This document shows, piece by piece, positions 45,059-52,277 of a stretch of 64,000 nt of DNA. This DNA comes from Bog-1340 sp964513515. Its GTDB lineage: Bacteria > Patescibacteriota > Minisyncoccia > Phycocordibacterales > GWA1-40-21. The position numbers were made by a program, and so were the translations under genes. Every line of letters starts with the position of its first letter. The stretch's first letter is position 1. The notes below the pieces were generated by a model, which saw nothing but the letters and a program-made list of their open reading frames with translations, was not told the DNA's origin and searched no databases. Location: the NCBI GenBank assembly GCA_964513515.1, contig CAZEMP010000002.1:62001-126000 (forward strand), written 5' to 3'.

Positions 45059-45637
45059 AGTGCTATTCTATCATAATAAAGGACAAAAAACAAAAGGACA
45101 TACAGCTGTTGATAACTAAAGTATAAAATATGGCTATAAATAAGGTTTAATAGGAAATGAAAAAACCGCACCAAAGTCGGATTGACACTTGCTGCGGCTG
45201 CGAAAGCGGAAACCTCGTCATTTATCATTATCCCTGTTTTTACCTTTTTATCTTAGAACATAAAAAATTTGTGGTAATTTTAGGGAAGGAAAGTAATGAT
45301 AGATAACCAAATCAACCTTTCATTTCGAAGATTAGCTAGATCTTCTAAAGAAAGAACATATTGCATTTAGGTGTAAAGGAGGACAAGAGAGTTGTTGCGG
45401 ACTCTGTTTGTCTAACACCCAAAACTTATCCGTTTACTATTATATGTCCTTTAAAAAATATGTAAAGGACAAATATGTGGATAACTTATGTAATTATGTC
45501 CTATATAGAATATGGCTAATAATATGACTATAATTGTATTTTTTACTTTATATAAAATTTAATAATATTTTTCATCAATGTAATTTTAGAAATTTATTTA
45601 TATTTTTGTTTACTTTAATAAATTATATTTTTTCTAT
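45059..45637. other. AT-rich spacer with DnaA boxes and repeated words
   Basis: Contains a near DnaA box (45107-45115), the ATATGGCTATAAATAAGG word (45128-45145), an exact inverted DnaA box (45476-45484) next to the inverted repeat GTCCTTTA/TAAAGGAC, and a degenerate copy of the word at 45509-45536. No gene was recognised. Confidence 0.4.
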
Positions 45638-45666
45638 TTGACACGGTTATTTAATAGGAATATAAT
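45638..45666 (+). promoter_or_regulatory. Consensus sigma-70-type promoter
   Basis: TTGACA at 45638-45643, a 17-bp spacer, and TATAAT at 45661-45666. It is the best promoter in the window. The expected start is near 45673. Confidence 0.85.
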
Positions 45667-45671
45667 TTAGC

Positions 45672-45906
45672 TGTAGATCACTAGCAATGCTACTGATCTA
45701 TACTACCTGATTGCAGAATCAGGGCGTATCGGGAGAATAATCATTCATTTGATTTGCTTCCCAGTCCGTGTGGTTTGTGACTTTATGTCCGGACTTTAAA
45801 CTACCACACCCAGTTCTTTTTAAATCTATATAGCTCATAGACCTATATAGTAGCAACCATTTGCTCCCATTAGTCTATGCAGCCACCTTCGGGTCGGCTG
45901 TTTTTA
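45672..45906 (+). ncRNA. Candidate structured RNA, plus strand, unknown family
   Basis: About 235 nt from the consensus promoter to an intrinsic terminator (CAGCC/GGCTG stem, TTCG loop, T-run, 45880-45906). Stems include TAGATCA/TGATCTA with an inner TAGCA/TGCTA, CTGATT/GAATCAG and CATAGAC/GTCTATG. A crossed pair AGTCC/GGACT with GTGTGG/CCACAC would form a pseudoknot. There is no ORF. It lacks recognisable RNase P, tmRNA, SRP or 6S signatures. Confidence 0.65.
45880..45906 (+). terminator. Terminator of the plus-strand candidate RNA
   Basis: GC-rich stem with a TTCG tetraloop followed by five T. Confidence 0.85.
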
Positions 45907-45915
45907 ATTATTTTT

Positions 45916-46680
45916 TTATTTGAGCTCCAATAATATTGGACAGTGATCTGATCCCATAACACTGTCTAATATCTCAGCTTTTTTTATACGGTCTTTAAGT
46001 GAATCAGAAACAAAAAAATAGTCTATGCGCCAACCAATATTCCTATCTCTTGCATAAGTTTTCATATCCCACCAACTATATTGAATTTTTTTAGGATATA
46101 GATTACGAAATGTATCCATATATCCATGCGATACTACTTTATCAATCCACTCTCTTTCCATCGGTAAAAAACCAGTGTGTTTTTCATTTTCTTTTGGTCG
46201 AGACAAATCTATTTCATTATGAGCAGTATTTACATCTCCACAAAAAATCACATTTTTCCCTTTCCTCTTTAGCTTATCGATAAATTTTAGAAATTCATCA
46301 TAATATTCCATTTTGTATTTAAGTCTTTCAGGGCCACCACCACCATTTGGAAAATATACATTTAAAAGTACAAAGTCCTTATAATAAGCCACCAAAGTAC
46401 GTCCTTCATCATCAAATTTTGGTATTCCTATACCGTATTCTATCTTTTCCGGTTCAATTTTTGAGAAAATAGCTACACCGCTATATCCCTTTTTCATTTT
46501 TGAGTGATCGAAATATGCATGATATCCAATAGGAGATCTGACTTCTGGTGGAAGTTGTTCAGGATGAGCTTTTGTTTCTTGTAGACAAAAAATATCTGGG
46601 TCAATTTCAAAAATAGAATCAAAAGATCCCTTTTTGTGAACTGCTCTCAAACCATTTACATTCCAAGACAATAATTTCAT
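45916..46680 (-). CDS. xthA: Exodeoxyribonuclease III
   Basis: AP endonuclease/3'-5' exonuclease for base excision repair. The 254-residue protein has the start KLLSWNVNGLRA, Mg-binding LQETK (Glu34), YFPNGGG, GDVNTAHNEIDL, and the C-terminal SDHCPILLEL with the catalytic His. Complete. TACAAT lies 8 nt before the ATG. Confidence 0.95.
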   Translation of the reverse strand: MKLLSWNVNGLRAVHKKGSFDSIFEIDPDIFCLQETKAHPEQLPPEVRSPIGYHAYFDHSKMKKGYSGVAIFSKIEPEKIEYGIGIPKFDDEGRTLVAYYKDFVLLNVYFPNGGGGPERLKYKMEYYDEFLKFIDKLKRKGKNVIFCGDVNTAHNEIDLSRPKENEKHTGFLPMEREWIDKVVSHGYMDTFRNLYPKKIQYSWWDMKTYARDRNIGWRIDYFFVSDSLKDRIKKAEILDSVMGSDHCPILLELK

Positions 46681-46788
46681 ACAGAGCTATTGTACTATAT
46701 TTTATAGACTATAGCAGTATTTTAATTCAAGTAATGTTTATGATATAATCTGCTGTATTATTAGAAACTAACTAAATTTATAAATTAT

Positions 46789-47160
46789 ATGAAAAAAATT
46801 ATTGCGATTTTATCAGCCTTTTTATTACCGGTAGTATCTTTTGCTCAAAGCTACGGTTTTAGAATGATGGATTATGGAAATAAAGGATATGGATATGGTG
46901 AGGCAGGATCTGGCTGTTTAATGCCTGGACTTATGTCTTTCTTGTTTATTATACCAATGCTCGGAGGAGTGGTTGTGGTAGCGCTATTTATCTTTTGGGT
47001 ATTAATGCTTGTTGATGCAATTAAAAACTCTTCAGAAAAAATGAAAATAGCTTGGGTACTTGTGATTATCTTTACACACATTGTTGGTGCCTTTATATAT
47101 TATTTTGTAGAAAAGAGACCAAGAGATCAAAAGGGAGGTCACGAACATTCAGATAAATAA
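46789..47160 (+). CDS. Small PLDc_N-type membrane protein
   Basis: 123 residues: signal peptide (about 1-20, IIAILSAFLLPVVSFAQ), Gly/Tyr/Met-rich stretch, then two membrane helices (about 47-72 and 87-105). FWVLMLVDAIKNS and KMKIAWVLVIIFTHIVGAFIYYFVEKR match the phospholipase D N-terminal membrane domain (PLDc_N). No nuclease domain follows. The tail is His/Lys-rich. Confidence 0.75.
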   Translation: MKKIIAILSAFLLPVVSFAQSYGFRMMDYGNKGYGYGEAGSGCLMPGLMSFLFIIPMLGGVVVVALFIFWVLMLVDAIKNSSEKMKIAWVLVIIFTHIVGAFIYYFVEKRPRDQKGGHEHSDK

Positions 47161-47166
47161 AAATTA

Positions 47167-47209
47167 AACTAAAAACCACCCCGTAAGACTTCGGGGCGGT
47201 TTTTAGTTT
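47167..47209. terminator. Bidirectional terminator
   Basis: Long stem CTAAAAACCACCCCG with CGGGGCGGTTTTTAG (one mismatch) between convergent genes. Confidence 0.85.
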
Positions 47210-48159
47210 TTCTTATTATGAAAATTTTTATGAATATCTCTCAGATGTTTGTCGGTAATATGTGTATATATCTGGGTTGTAGCTATATTTGCGTGACCAA
47301 GCATCGTTTGTACAGAGCGTAAGTCTGCACCATTACTCAAAAGATCTGTAGCAAAAATGTGACGAAGTACGTGGGGAGTTACCTTTTTTGATATTCCAGA
47401 TTTTGTAGCATAGAATTTAATTATTCTTTCTACAGAGCGTGGAGTCAATGCATTAGATATTTCATTTTGTTTCGTATCGAGCTTTTTTATTGGTGAAGCA
47501 ATTTGAACAAAAAGAGCGTCTGACATATCATCTCTTTTATCTAAATACATTTTTAATGCTTCTTTTGCCTCATTTGAAATAAAAACCACTCGAACTTTTT
47601 CTCCTTTTCCTCTGATTGATAGTTCATCTATTTTTAAATTAATATCTCTTGGTAGGGAACATAGCTCAGAAACACGTAGACCCGTGGAAAATAGAAGTTC
47701 TAAAATAGCCTTATCTCGCAAGCCTTTTAGAGTGCTAGTGCCTGGAGATTTTAAAATTTTATCCAAATCTTCTCGAGAAATAAGGTCTAAGGATCTCTCG
47801 CCAACTTTTGCGAGCTCTATTCTCTCTGGAGACATCGTTTTTATACCAATTTTATTTGCAAATTTTAAATATGCTCGCAGAGCAATCAAATAATAGTTTT
47901 GAGTTCTTTTTTTTAAAGTCTCCGAACGGCCATCTCTTTGATAAAGCTTTTTTCCATTATTTTGTTTAACGACCTGTCTATTTAAAAAGAGTCTGTACTC
48001 TCTAAACATATTATCAGTAATATCTTCTGGATTTATATCCCTAGCAAATTCTATAAATTTATCTATATATCTATTGTAATTTACAACAGTCTTTATGCTT
48101 CGACCCCTTTCTATTTCTATATATTCAAGAAATTGTCTTTTAAGTTCAGATAGTTTCAT
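47203..48159 (-). CDS. Tyrosine recombinase, XerC/XerD-like
   Basis: 318 residues. The N-terminal SAM-like domain has EIERGRSIKTVVNYNRYIDKF. The catalytic residues are Arg in STGLRVSELCSL (about 168), HVLRHIFATDLL (His-x-x-Arg near 260), H in LGHANIATTQ and Tyr in IYTHI (near 293). XerC/D resolve chromosome dimers; the length is a typical 300-320. It could also serve the nearby accessory island. Its stop lies within the shared terminator. Confidence 0.9.
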   Translation of the reverse strand: MKLSELKRQFLEYIEIERGRSIKTVVNYNRYIDKFIEFARDINPEDITDNMFREYRLFLNRQVVKQNNGKKLYQRDGRSETLKKRTQNYYLIALRAYLKFANKIGIKTMSPERIELAKVGERSLDLISREDLDKILKSPGTSTLKGLRDKAILELLFSTGLRVSELCSLPRDINLKIDELSIRGKGEKVRVVFISNEAKEALKMYLDKRDDMSDALFVQIASPIKKLDTKQNEISNALTPRSVERIIKFYATKSGISKKVTPHVLRHIFATDLLSNGADLRSVQTMLGHANIATTQIYTHITDKHLRDIHKNFHNKKN

Positions 48160-48233
48160 TCATTACCATTTTACCATGTCGCAAAATATTTTAAAGGTTA
48201 AAGGTTGCATTTAGCAAATAAATGTGATATCCT

Positions 48234-48503
48234 ATGGCCATGTTAACAAAGGCCAAAAAACAGAAAGTAATAAAAGAAGTAGCAATACATGCCACAGATA
48301 CTGGTTCTCCAGAGGTTCAAATCGCTATGCTTTCTAAGAGAATTGATGAATTAACTAAGCATTTAAAGAAAAACGCTAAAGATAATCACTCAAGAAGAGG
48401 ACTACTTGGAATGGTAGCCGACAGAAGAAGACATTTGAAATACTTACAAAAGACTTCTGTGAAAAGATACGATGCGATAATGAAGACAGTGGGACTTAAG
48501 TAA
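48234..48503 (+). CDS. rpsO: 30S ribosomal protein S15
   Basis: 89 residues with the S15 core ATDTGSPEVQIAMLSKRIDEL and HSRRGLLGMVADRRRHLKYLQ. It contacts 16S rRNA helices 20 and 22. A second ATG at 48240 (MLTKAKK) gives 87 residues and sits 6 nt after a TATCCT box, so either start is possible. Confidence 0.95.
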   Translation: MAMLTKAKKQKVIKEVAIHATDTGSPEVQIAMLSKRIDELTKHLKKNAKDNHSRRGLLGMVADRRRHLKYLQKTSVKRYDAIMKTVGLK

Positions 48504-48549
48504 AACCAAAGAAAAAAACTGCTTCCATGCAGTTTTTTTCTTTGGTTTT
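48502..48549. terminator. rpsO terminator, 21-bp perfect stem
   Basis: Arms 48502-48522 and 48529-48549 pair perfectly with a 6-nt loop. Confidence 0.9.
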
Positions 48550-48625
48550 AGATTCATGATTCAAGATTTACGATTCATGATATAATTCCGAATAGGTCGA
48601 ATTAATAGAAATAATTTTAATATAT

Positions 48626-49147
48626 ATGTCAGTAATTAAACATAAGAGCCAAAGAGTTGGAATTTTTATAGATACACAAAATATTTATCATTCTGCAAAG
48701 AATTTATATGGTGCAAAAGTAAATTTTGGACAAGTAGTAAAGGATGCTTTAGACGGAAGATTTTTGATAAGAGCAACAGCTTATGTGATAACAACAGAAT
48801 CAGGAGATGAAAAGAATTTTTTTGAAGCTTTGAGTAAGGTTGGAATCACTACAAAAACAAAAAATTTACAGATTTTTGCCGGAGGTTCTAAAAAAGCAGA
48901 TTGGGATGTGGCGATGGCAATAGATGCTATCTCACTTTCACCGAAGCTTGATGCGGTTATTCTAGTAACAGGGGATGGAGACTTTATTCCACTTGTAGAA
49001 TATCTAAGAGTGACACAAGGATGTCAGGTGGAACTGGTATCTTTTGGTAAATCAACATCATCGAAACTTATTGAGGTTGTGGATGACTTTATGGATCTAG
49101 ATAAGAATCCATATAAGTATATGATCGGGCAGGGGAAAAGAAGATAG
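48626..49147 (+). CDS. NYN domain protein (LabA/DUF88 family)
   Basis: 173 residues. PIN-like nuclease fold with acidic residues in VGIFIDTQNIYHSAK (about 11-25), ADWDVAMAIDAI (about 93-104) and VILVTGDGDFIPLVEYL (about 112-128). NYN proteins are predicted RNA nucleases. The upstream spacer holds GATTCATGATT-type words. Co-directional with holA. Confidence 0.88.
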   Translation: MSVIKHKSQRVGIFIDTQNIYHSAKNLYGAKVNFGQVVKDALDGRFLIRATAYVITTESGDEKNFFEALSKVGITTKTKNLQIFAGGSKKADWDVAMAIDAISLSPKLDAVILVTGDGDFIPLVEYLRVTQGCQVELVSFGKSTSSKLIEVVDDFMDLDKNPYKYMIGQGKRR

Positions 49148-49193
49148 AAAAAAGTATAAGGGTCCAATATAAGTATAAGGAAAATCCATGATA

Positions 49194-49226
49194 AAAAAAG
49201 GCGGTTCGCATCGCGAACCGCCTTTT
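49194..49226. terminator. NYN gene terminator
   Basis: AAAAAGGCGGTTCGC with GCGAACCGCCTTTTT, 15 bp, ATC loop. GTATAAG words lie upstream. Confidence 0.85.
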
Positions 49227-49273
49227 TGTATCACAATAGACTTTTAGACTATAAAACTATAATATAGTTTTAT

Positions 49274-50017
49274 ATGATTTATTTTTATTACGGGACAGAT
49301 ACTGAATCTGCAAGAAAAAAGGCTAAAGTAACTATTGATTCTTTAATTTTAAAAAGACCAGAGGTTACGCTTATTAAATTGGGAGATGAGGATTTATCTC
49401 TAGATAAAATAATAGAGCTTGCAGGTGGACAGGCACTTTTTTCTAATAAATATATCGTGTCTTTATATAAAACCTTTGATAATAAAGAAAATAAAGAATT
49501 AATTTTAAAAAATATAAAAGAGTTTGCTGGTTCAGACAACATTTTTATTTTTGCTGAGGGTAAAATGGATAAGGCAAGCATTGCAAAAATAGAAAAGAAT
49601 GCAGAAAAAGTTCAAGAGTTTGTAAAACCAGATAAAATTTTAAATAAAAAAGAAAAACTTGCACTTATTGGTGAAAAAATAGACTTTTTTGAATTTGCAG
49701 ATGCCCTAGGCAGGAAAGATAAAAGGGGATTATGGGTTTTGTACCAGGATGCTTTATCTGAACAAGTGCCTGCAGAGGAAGTGCATGGAATTTTTTTCTG
49801 GCAAGTAAAAAGTATGTTGCTTGCTAAGAAATGTAAGACAGCAGAAGAGGCTAAAATGAAACCTTTTCCATTTCAAAAAGCGCAAGAATATTCTAGAAAT
49901 TATAAAGATGGAGAACTTGAAAATTTATCTTCAAAACTTATTTCTATGTATCATGAGGCTCACAGAGGTAATGAAGATTTTTTCATAGCTTTAGAGAAAT
50001 TTATATTGGAATTATAA
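49274..50017 (+). CDS. holA: DNA polymerase III subunit delta-like (HolA)
   Basis: 247 residues, short for HolA (about 330). Start MIYFYYGTDTESARKKAK, a degenerate AAA+ module without a Walker A, FSNKYIVSLYKTFDN, then a helical C-terminus with EFADALGRKDKRGLWVLYQDAL and FFWQVKSMLLAKKC. It loads the beta clamp as part of the clamp loader. The clamp is encoded at 5.5 kb. Confidence 0.75.
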   Translation: MIYFYYGTDTESARKKAKVTIDSLILKRPEVTLIKLGDEDLSLDKIIELAGGQALFSNKYIVSLYKTFDNKENKELILKNIKEFAGSDNIFIFAEGKMDKASIAKIEKNAEKVQEFVKPDKILNKKEKLALIGEKIDFFEFADALGRKDKRGLWVLYQDALSEQVPAEEVHGIFFWQVKSMLLAKKCKTAEEAKMKPFPFQKAQEYSRNYKDGELENLSSKLISMYHEAHRGNEDFFIALEKFILEL

Positions 50018-50173
50018 AGGTTTAGTATAGACTTTTCATCAATTTCTTGTTATCCCAGTACCATAACCGAGCTTATGTGCTCGGTTAGCTACGAGACTGC
50101 ATAATTTAATTATGATTACATAATTAAATTATTTGTATTTTTACTATATTTTTGCTAGATTTATCTGGTCTAT
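50018..50173. other. holA-tRNA-Lys spacer with two palindromes
   Basis: A hairpin AACCGAGC/GCTCGGTT (50065-50086) is likely the holA terminator. A 14-bp perfect AT palindrome (50101-50132, arms ATAATTTAATTATG) sits before the tRNA. Confidence 0.55.
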
Positions 50174-50246
50174 GCGCTTATAGCTCAGTCGGTAGAGCAG
50201 CTCCCTTTTAAGGAGACGGTCGTTGGTTCGATTCCAACTAAGCGCA
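50174..50246 (+). tRNA. tRNA-Lys (anticodon TTT)
   Basis: 73 nt: acceptor GCGCTTA/TAAGCGC, D-arm GCTCAGTCGGTAGAGC, anticodon loop CTTTTAA, T-arm GTTGGTTCGATTCCAAC, discriminator A then CA. It opens the accessory island. Confidence 0.95.
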
Positions 50247-50440
50247 CAAAATAAAACCGCTAAGGCGGTGTTTTATTTTGTGGCTTAAGTGAGCCAACTG
50301 CTTGGCTCACGTGTTGGAATCGAACAGCGGAATGATGTTTTGCAAGCTTGCAAAACGAATGAGCTGGTGCCCAGACAAAAGCGAGTGTTGACGAGCTTTT
50401 AGTCGAGGGAGATAAGCGAAGCGGTCCAACTAAGCGCACA
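50245..50440 (+). repeat. tRNA-linked hairpin element downstream of tRNA-Lys, unit a
   Basis: Starts with a hairpin fused to the tRNA end (50245-50282, 13-bp arm). Then come hairpin 1 (50289-50310, 9-bp stem, 4-nt loop), inverted T-arm copy TTGGAATCGAAC (50314-50325), a 20-bp perfect palindrome (50337-50356) and hairpin 3 (around 50374-50404). It ends with a 16-bp exact copy of the tRNA 3' end, TCCAACTAAGCGCACA (50425-50440; tRNA copy at 50233-50248). Confidence 0.75.
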
Positions 50441-50730
50441 GTGCAAACAATTGAAAATCACTCTTATATTTATGGAGTGATTTTCTTTTGCACTGTGCGA
50501 GACGGAGCGCGACGGCGCGAGTCGGGGTCGAGAGATTTTTCAGCAGAAAAATACTCGTGACCACACGAGTGTGCGCTTAGAATGAGCAAAAGTATTTGCT
50601 CATGTTTGGAATCGAAAGACGGAAGTCATTTTTATAGCAGTAAAAATGACTGAGTCGGGGTCGCAAGTTTTTGTGAGCGATGGCGAGCAAAAAACTAGTG
50701 ACCGAAAGTGTACTCACGGTCCAACTAAGT
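50435..50730 (+). repeat. tRNA-linked hairpin elements downstream of tRNA-Lys, units b and c
   Basis: Unit b: hairpin fused to the second tRNA 3' copy (CGCACAGTGCAAA arm, 50435-50499), then AGACGGA, a GCGC hairpin, AGTCGGGGTCG (50520-50530), a hairpin with ATTTTTC/GAAAAAT and GTGAC. Unit c: inverted acceptor GTGCGCTTAG (50571-50580), hairpin 1 (50582-50603), inverted T-arm (50606-50616), AGACGGAA, hairpin 2 (50625-50650), AGTCGGGGTCGC (50653-50664), hairpin 3, GTGAC and a direct TCCAACTAAG (50720-50729). Confidence 0.75.
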
Positions 50731-50802
50731 ATTGAGTATCAATTACATATAGTATTTTTGCACTATGTTATAATTGGCGTATTACAAATTAACAAGAAAC
50801 TT

Positions 50803-51696
50803 ATGGAATTTGAAAAGCCAAAAGAATACACCACAGATGAAATATCTGAATTAGAAAGAAAACGAACTATTTCTGAAGGGCAATTATTAGAAGAAGGGGC
50901 AGAGTATAAAGTTAATGATAAAGGTGAAAAAATACTGATACCAACTAGAAAACAATATATTGGACTTCAAAAACTAACTGAAAAACAAGAACGTAATCTT
51001 CTTAGAGAGCTTCGGTCGGAAAAAACTATAGCCAAAGAACTGGGATTGGAATTTAGAGAAATTGCCCGCGATATTAGCGGAATCAATGAACACACTAAAG
51101 CATATATTGGTAAGCTGGAACCGGGTATTTTTGAAGCTATTCAGAAACATAATATTGGATATGTTCATTTCGGATTGGACACATGGACACCTTATCAAAA
51201 TAATATTTTTGATTCATTTAACCAAAAAATAGACTGTGAGATCGGAGGAGAATCGATACAGGAAATCAAAAATCAGCTTAAATCAAAAAAAATCGCCACA
51301 AGTAAATTTTCAGAAAAAATGCTGGGAAGTGCAGATTTTAATACTCTAGAAAATGTGGAAAATATTGATTTGATCAGACTAACTCTCAGGGACCTTGGTC
51401 TTACGGAAGGGGTTTCGATAAACACAATCTATCAGAAAGCAAAGGAATTGGGATTGGATCTTTGTCCTGCAGAGATCGGTCCACGCTATCCTTATGATGA
51501 TGAGTATCGATATACCACTGATATCTACTATATTGCAATGGAGCCGATAGGCCCATATATTTTCTCGCTGAAGAATTCCGGAGGAAGAAAATTACAAGGA
51601 ACTCTAGCGGGCAATCGATGGCCACTTAATTCAATATTTATTTTTCGTCTTCCTAAAATTACTAATTCTAAAGAAGTCACTACGACTCCTAATTAA
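50803..51696 (+). CDS. Hypothetical protein with an N-terminal motif shared with the 54.05-kb gene
   Basis: 297 residues from MEFEKPKEYTTDEI. Residues 13-50 (ERKRTISEGQLLEEGAEY through TRKQY) resemble the N-terminus of the 246-residue protein at 54052 (ERTLSDAELIGKGAQY through TDKQY). The C-terminal part is alpha/beta with EIGPRYPYDDEYRYT and ends in FIFRLPK. No signal peptide or enzyme motif. A longer frame from 50680 overlaps the tRNA-linked element and is less likely. First gene of the island, function unknown. Confidence 0.6.
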   Translation: MEFEKPKEYTTDEISELERKRTISEGQLLEEGAEYKVNDKGEKILIPTRKQYIGLQKLTEKQERNLLRELRSEKTIAKELGLEFREIARDISGINEHTKAYIGKLEPGIFEAIQKHNIGYVHFGLDTWTPYQNNIFDSFNQKIDCEIGGESIQEIKNQLKSKKIATSKFSEKMLGSADFNTLENVENIDLIRLTLRDLGLTEGVSINTIYQKAKELGLDLCPAEIGPRYPYDDEYRYTTDIYYIAMEPIGPYIFSLKNSGGRKLQGTLAGNRWPLNSIFIFRLPKITNSKEVTTTPN

Positions 51697-51720
51697 TTTC
51701 TTTGTAGTATAAAAAATAAA

Positions 51721-51750
51721 CCCCTTGCATAAGCTTGCTTATGCAAGGGG
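51721..51750. terminator. Bidirectional terminator, CCCCTTGCATAAG stem
   Basis: 13-bp perfect stem with a CTTG loop, flanked by an A-run on the left and a T-run on the right. Confidence 0.85.
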
Positions 51751-51759
51751 TTGTTTTGG

Positions 51760-52185
51760 TTAGCGATGAAGAATCACTGTGCGCGGATCTTCATTCCCGC
51801 GACGATCCATAAGATTCTTCGCTTCACTATACCAGAATGACCATCCATCTTTGGCATCTTTAAACCACCCAGCTCCACCCTCCCTACATTTTGAATAGTC
51901 GTGATAGGTGAGGTATGGATAAATACTAGGTTCGTGAGAACATTTCCAACTAGTTCCTTGGAACATTAGGTACATACCTTGCCATTCCTTCGGAATCAGA
52001 TCCTGATGTTGTAGTAGATACAAGGCATGTTTCCAACCAAGCTTGTATTCCCCAAGTACGCAGTGATCAAAGCTCCTTCCGATATTAGGAACGAACGGTT
52101 TCCCATCGAACGGAGTATCTTCAGCAAGTTTCCAGTAGTGAAATAATATGTGCAATCTGAGCGGTGTATTTTTTATTCCGTTCAT
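51760..52185 (-). CDS. Orphan protein of unknown function (island cargo)
   Basis: 141 residues, rich in aromatic residues (Trp, Tyr, Phe) and His, with no signal peptide or membrane segment. Motif-like stretches are RLHILFHYWKLAEDTPFDGKP, KLGWKHALYLLQHQ and GGAGWFKDAKDGWSFWYSEA. Base use is richer in G+C than the core genes. A GAGGG Shine-Dalgarno site precedes the ATG. The upstream leader shares TTCTTTAAC...AAATATA words with two other island genes. No family recognised. Confidence 0.55.
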   Translation of the reverse strand: MNGIKNTPLRLHILFHYWKLAEDTPFDGKPFVPNIGRSFDHCVLGEYKLGWKHALYLLQHQDLIPKEWQGMYLMFQGTSWKCSHEPSIYPYLTYHDYSKCREGGAGWFKDAKDGWSFWYSEAKNLMDRRGNEDPRTVILHR

Positions 52186-52277
52186 GTTTCCCTCTTATAT
52201 TTTAAAGTTAAAGAATTCCCCCTACACAAGCAAGCCTGTGTAGGGGGATAAAGAGATATAGCTCAGGGATGGATGTT
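52186..52277 (-). promoter_or_regulatory. Leader of the 51.8-kb gene
   Basis: On the minus strand: a CCCCCTACACA hairpin, then TTCTTTAACTTTAAAATATA and GAGGG. Similar TTCTTTGACAAC-AAATATA leaders precede the genes at 52278 and 56891. Confidence 0.5.

Noticed and set aside
45672..45906. RNase P RNA, tmRNA or SRP RNA as the identity of the plus-strand structured RNA
   Set aside because: The conserved core segments (GAGGAAAGUC and ACAGAA of RNase P, the tRNA-like ends of tmRNA, the GGAAGGA loop of SRP) were not found on either strand.
47203..48159. XerC-like recombinase as the integrase of the tRNA-Lys island
   Set aside because: It lies outside the tRNA-bounded stretch and has a housekeeping-type length and context, so the link is only possible, not supported.
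50680..50802. Upstream 41-codon extension of the 50.8-kb gene
   Set aside because: It runs through the tRNA-linked hairpin element and contains no family-like residues; the ATG at 50803 follows a TATAAT at 50769.
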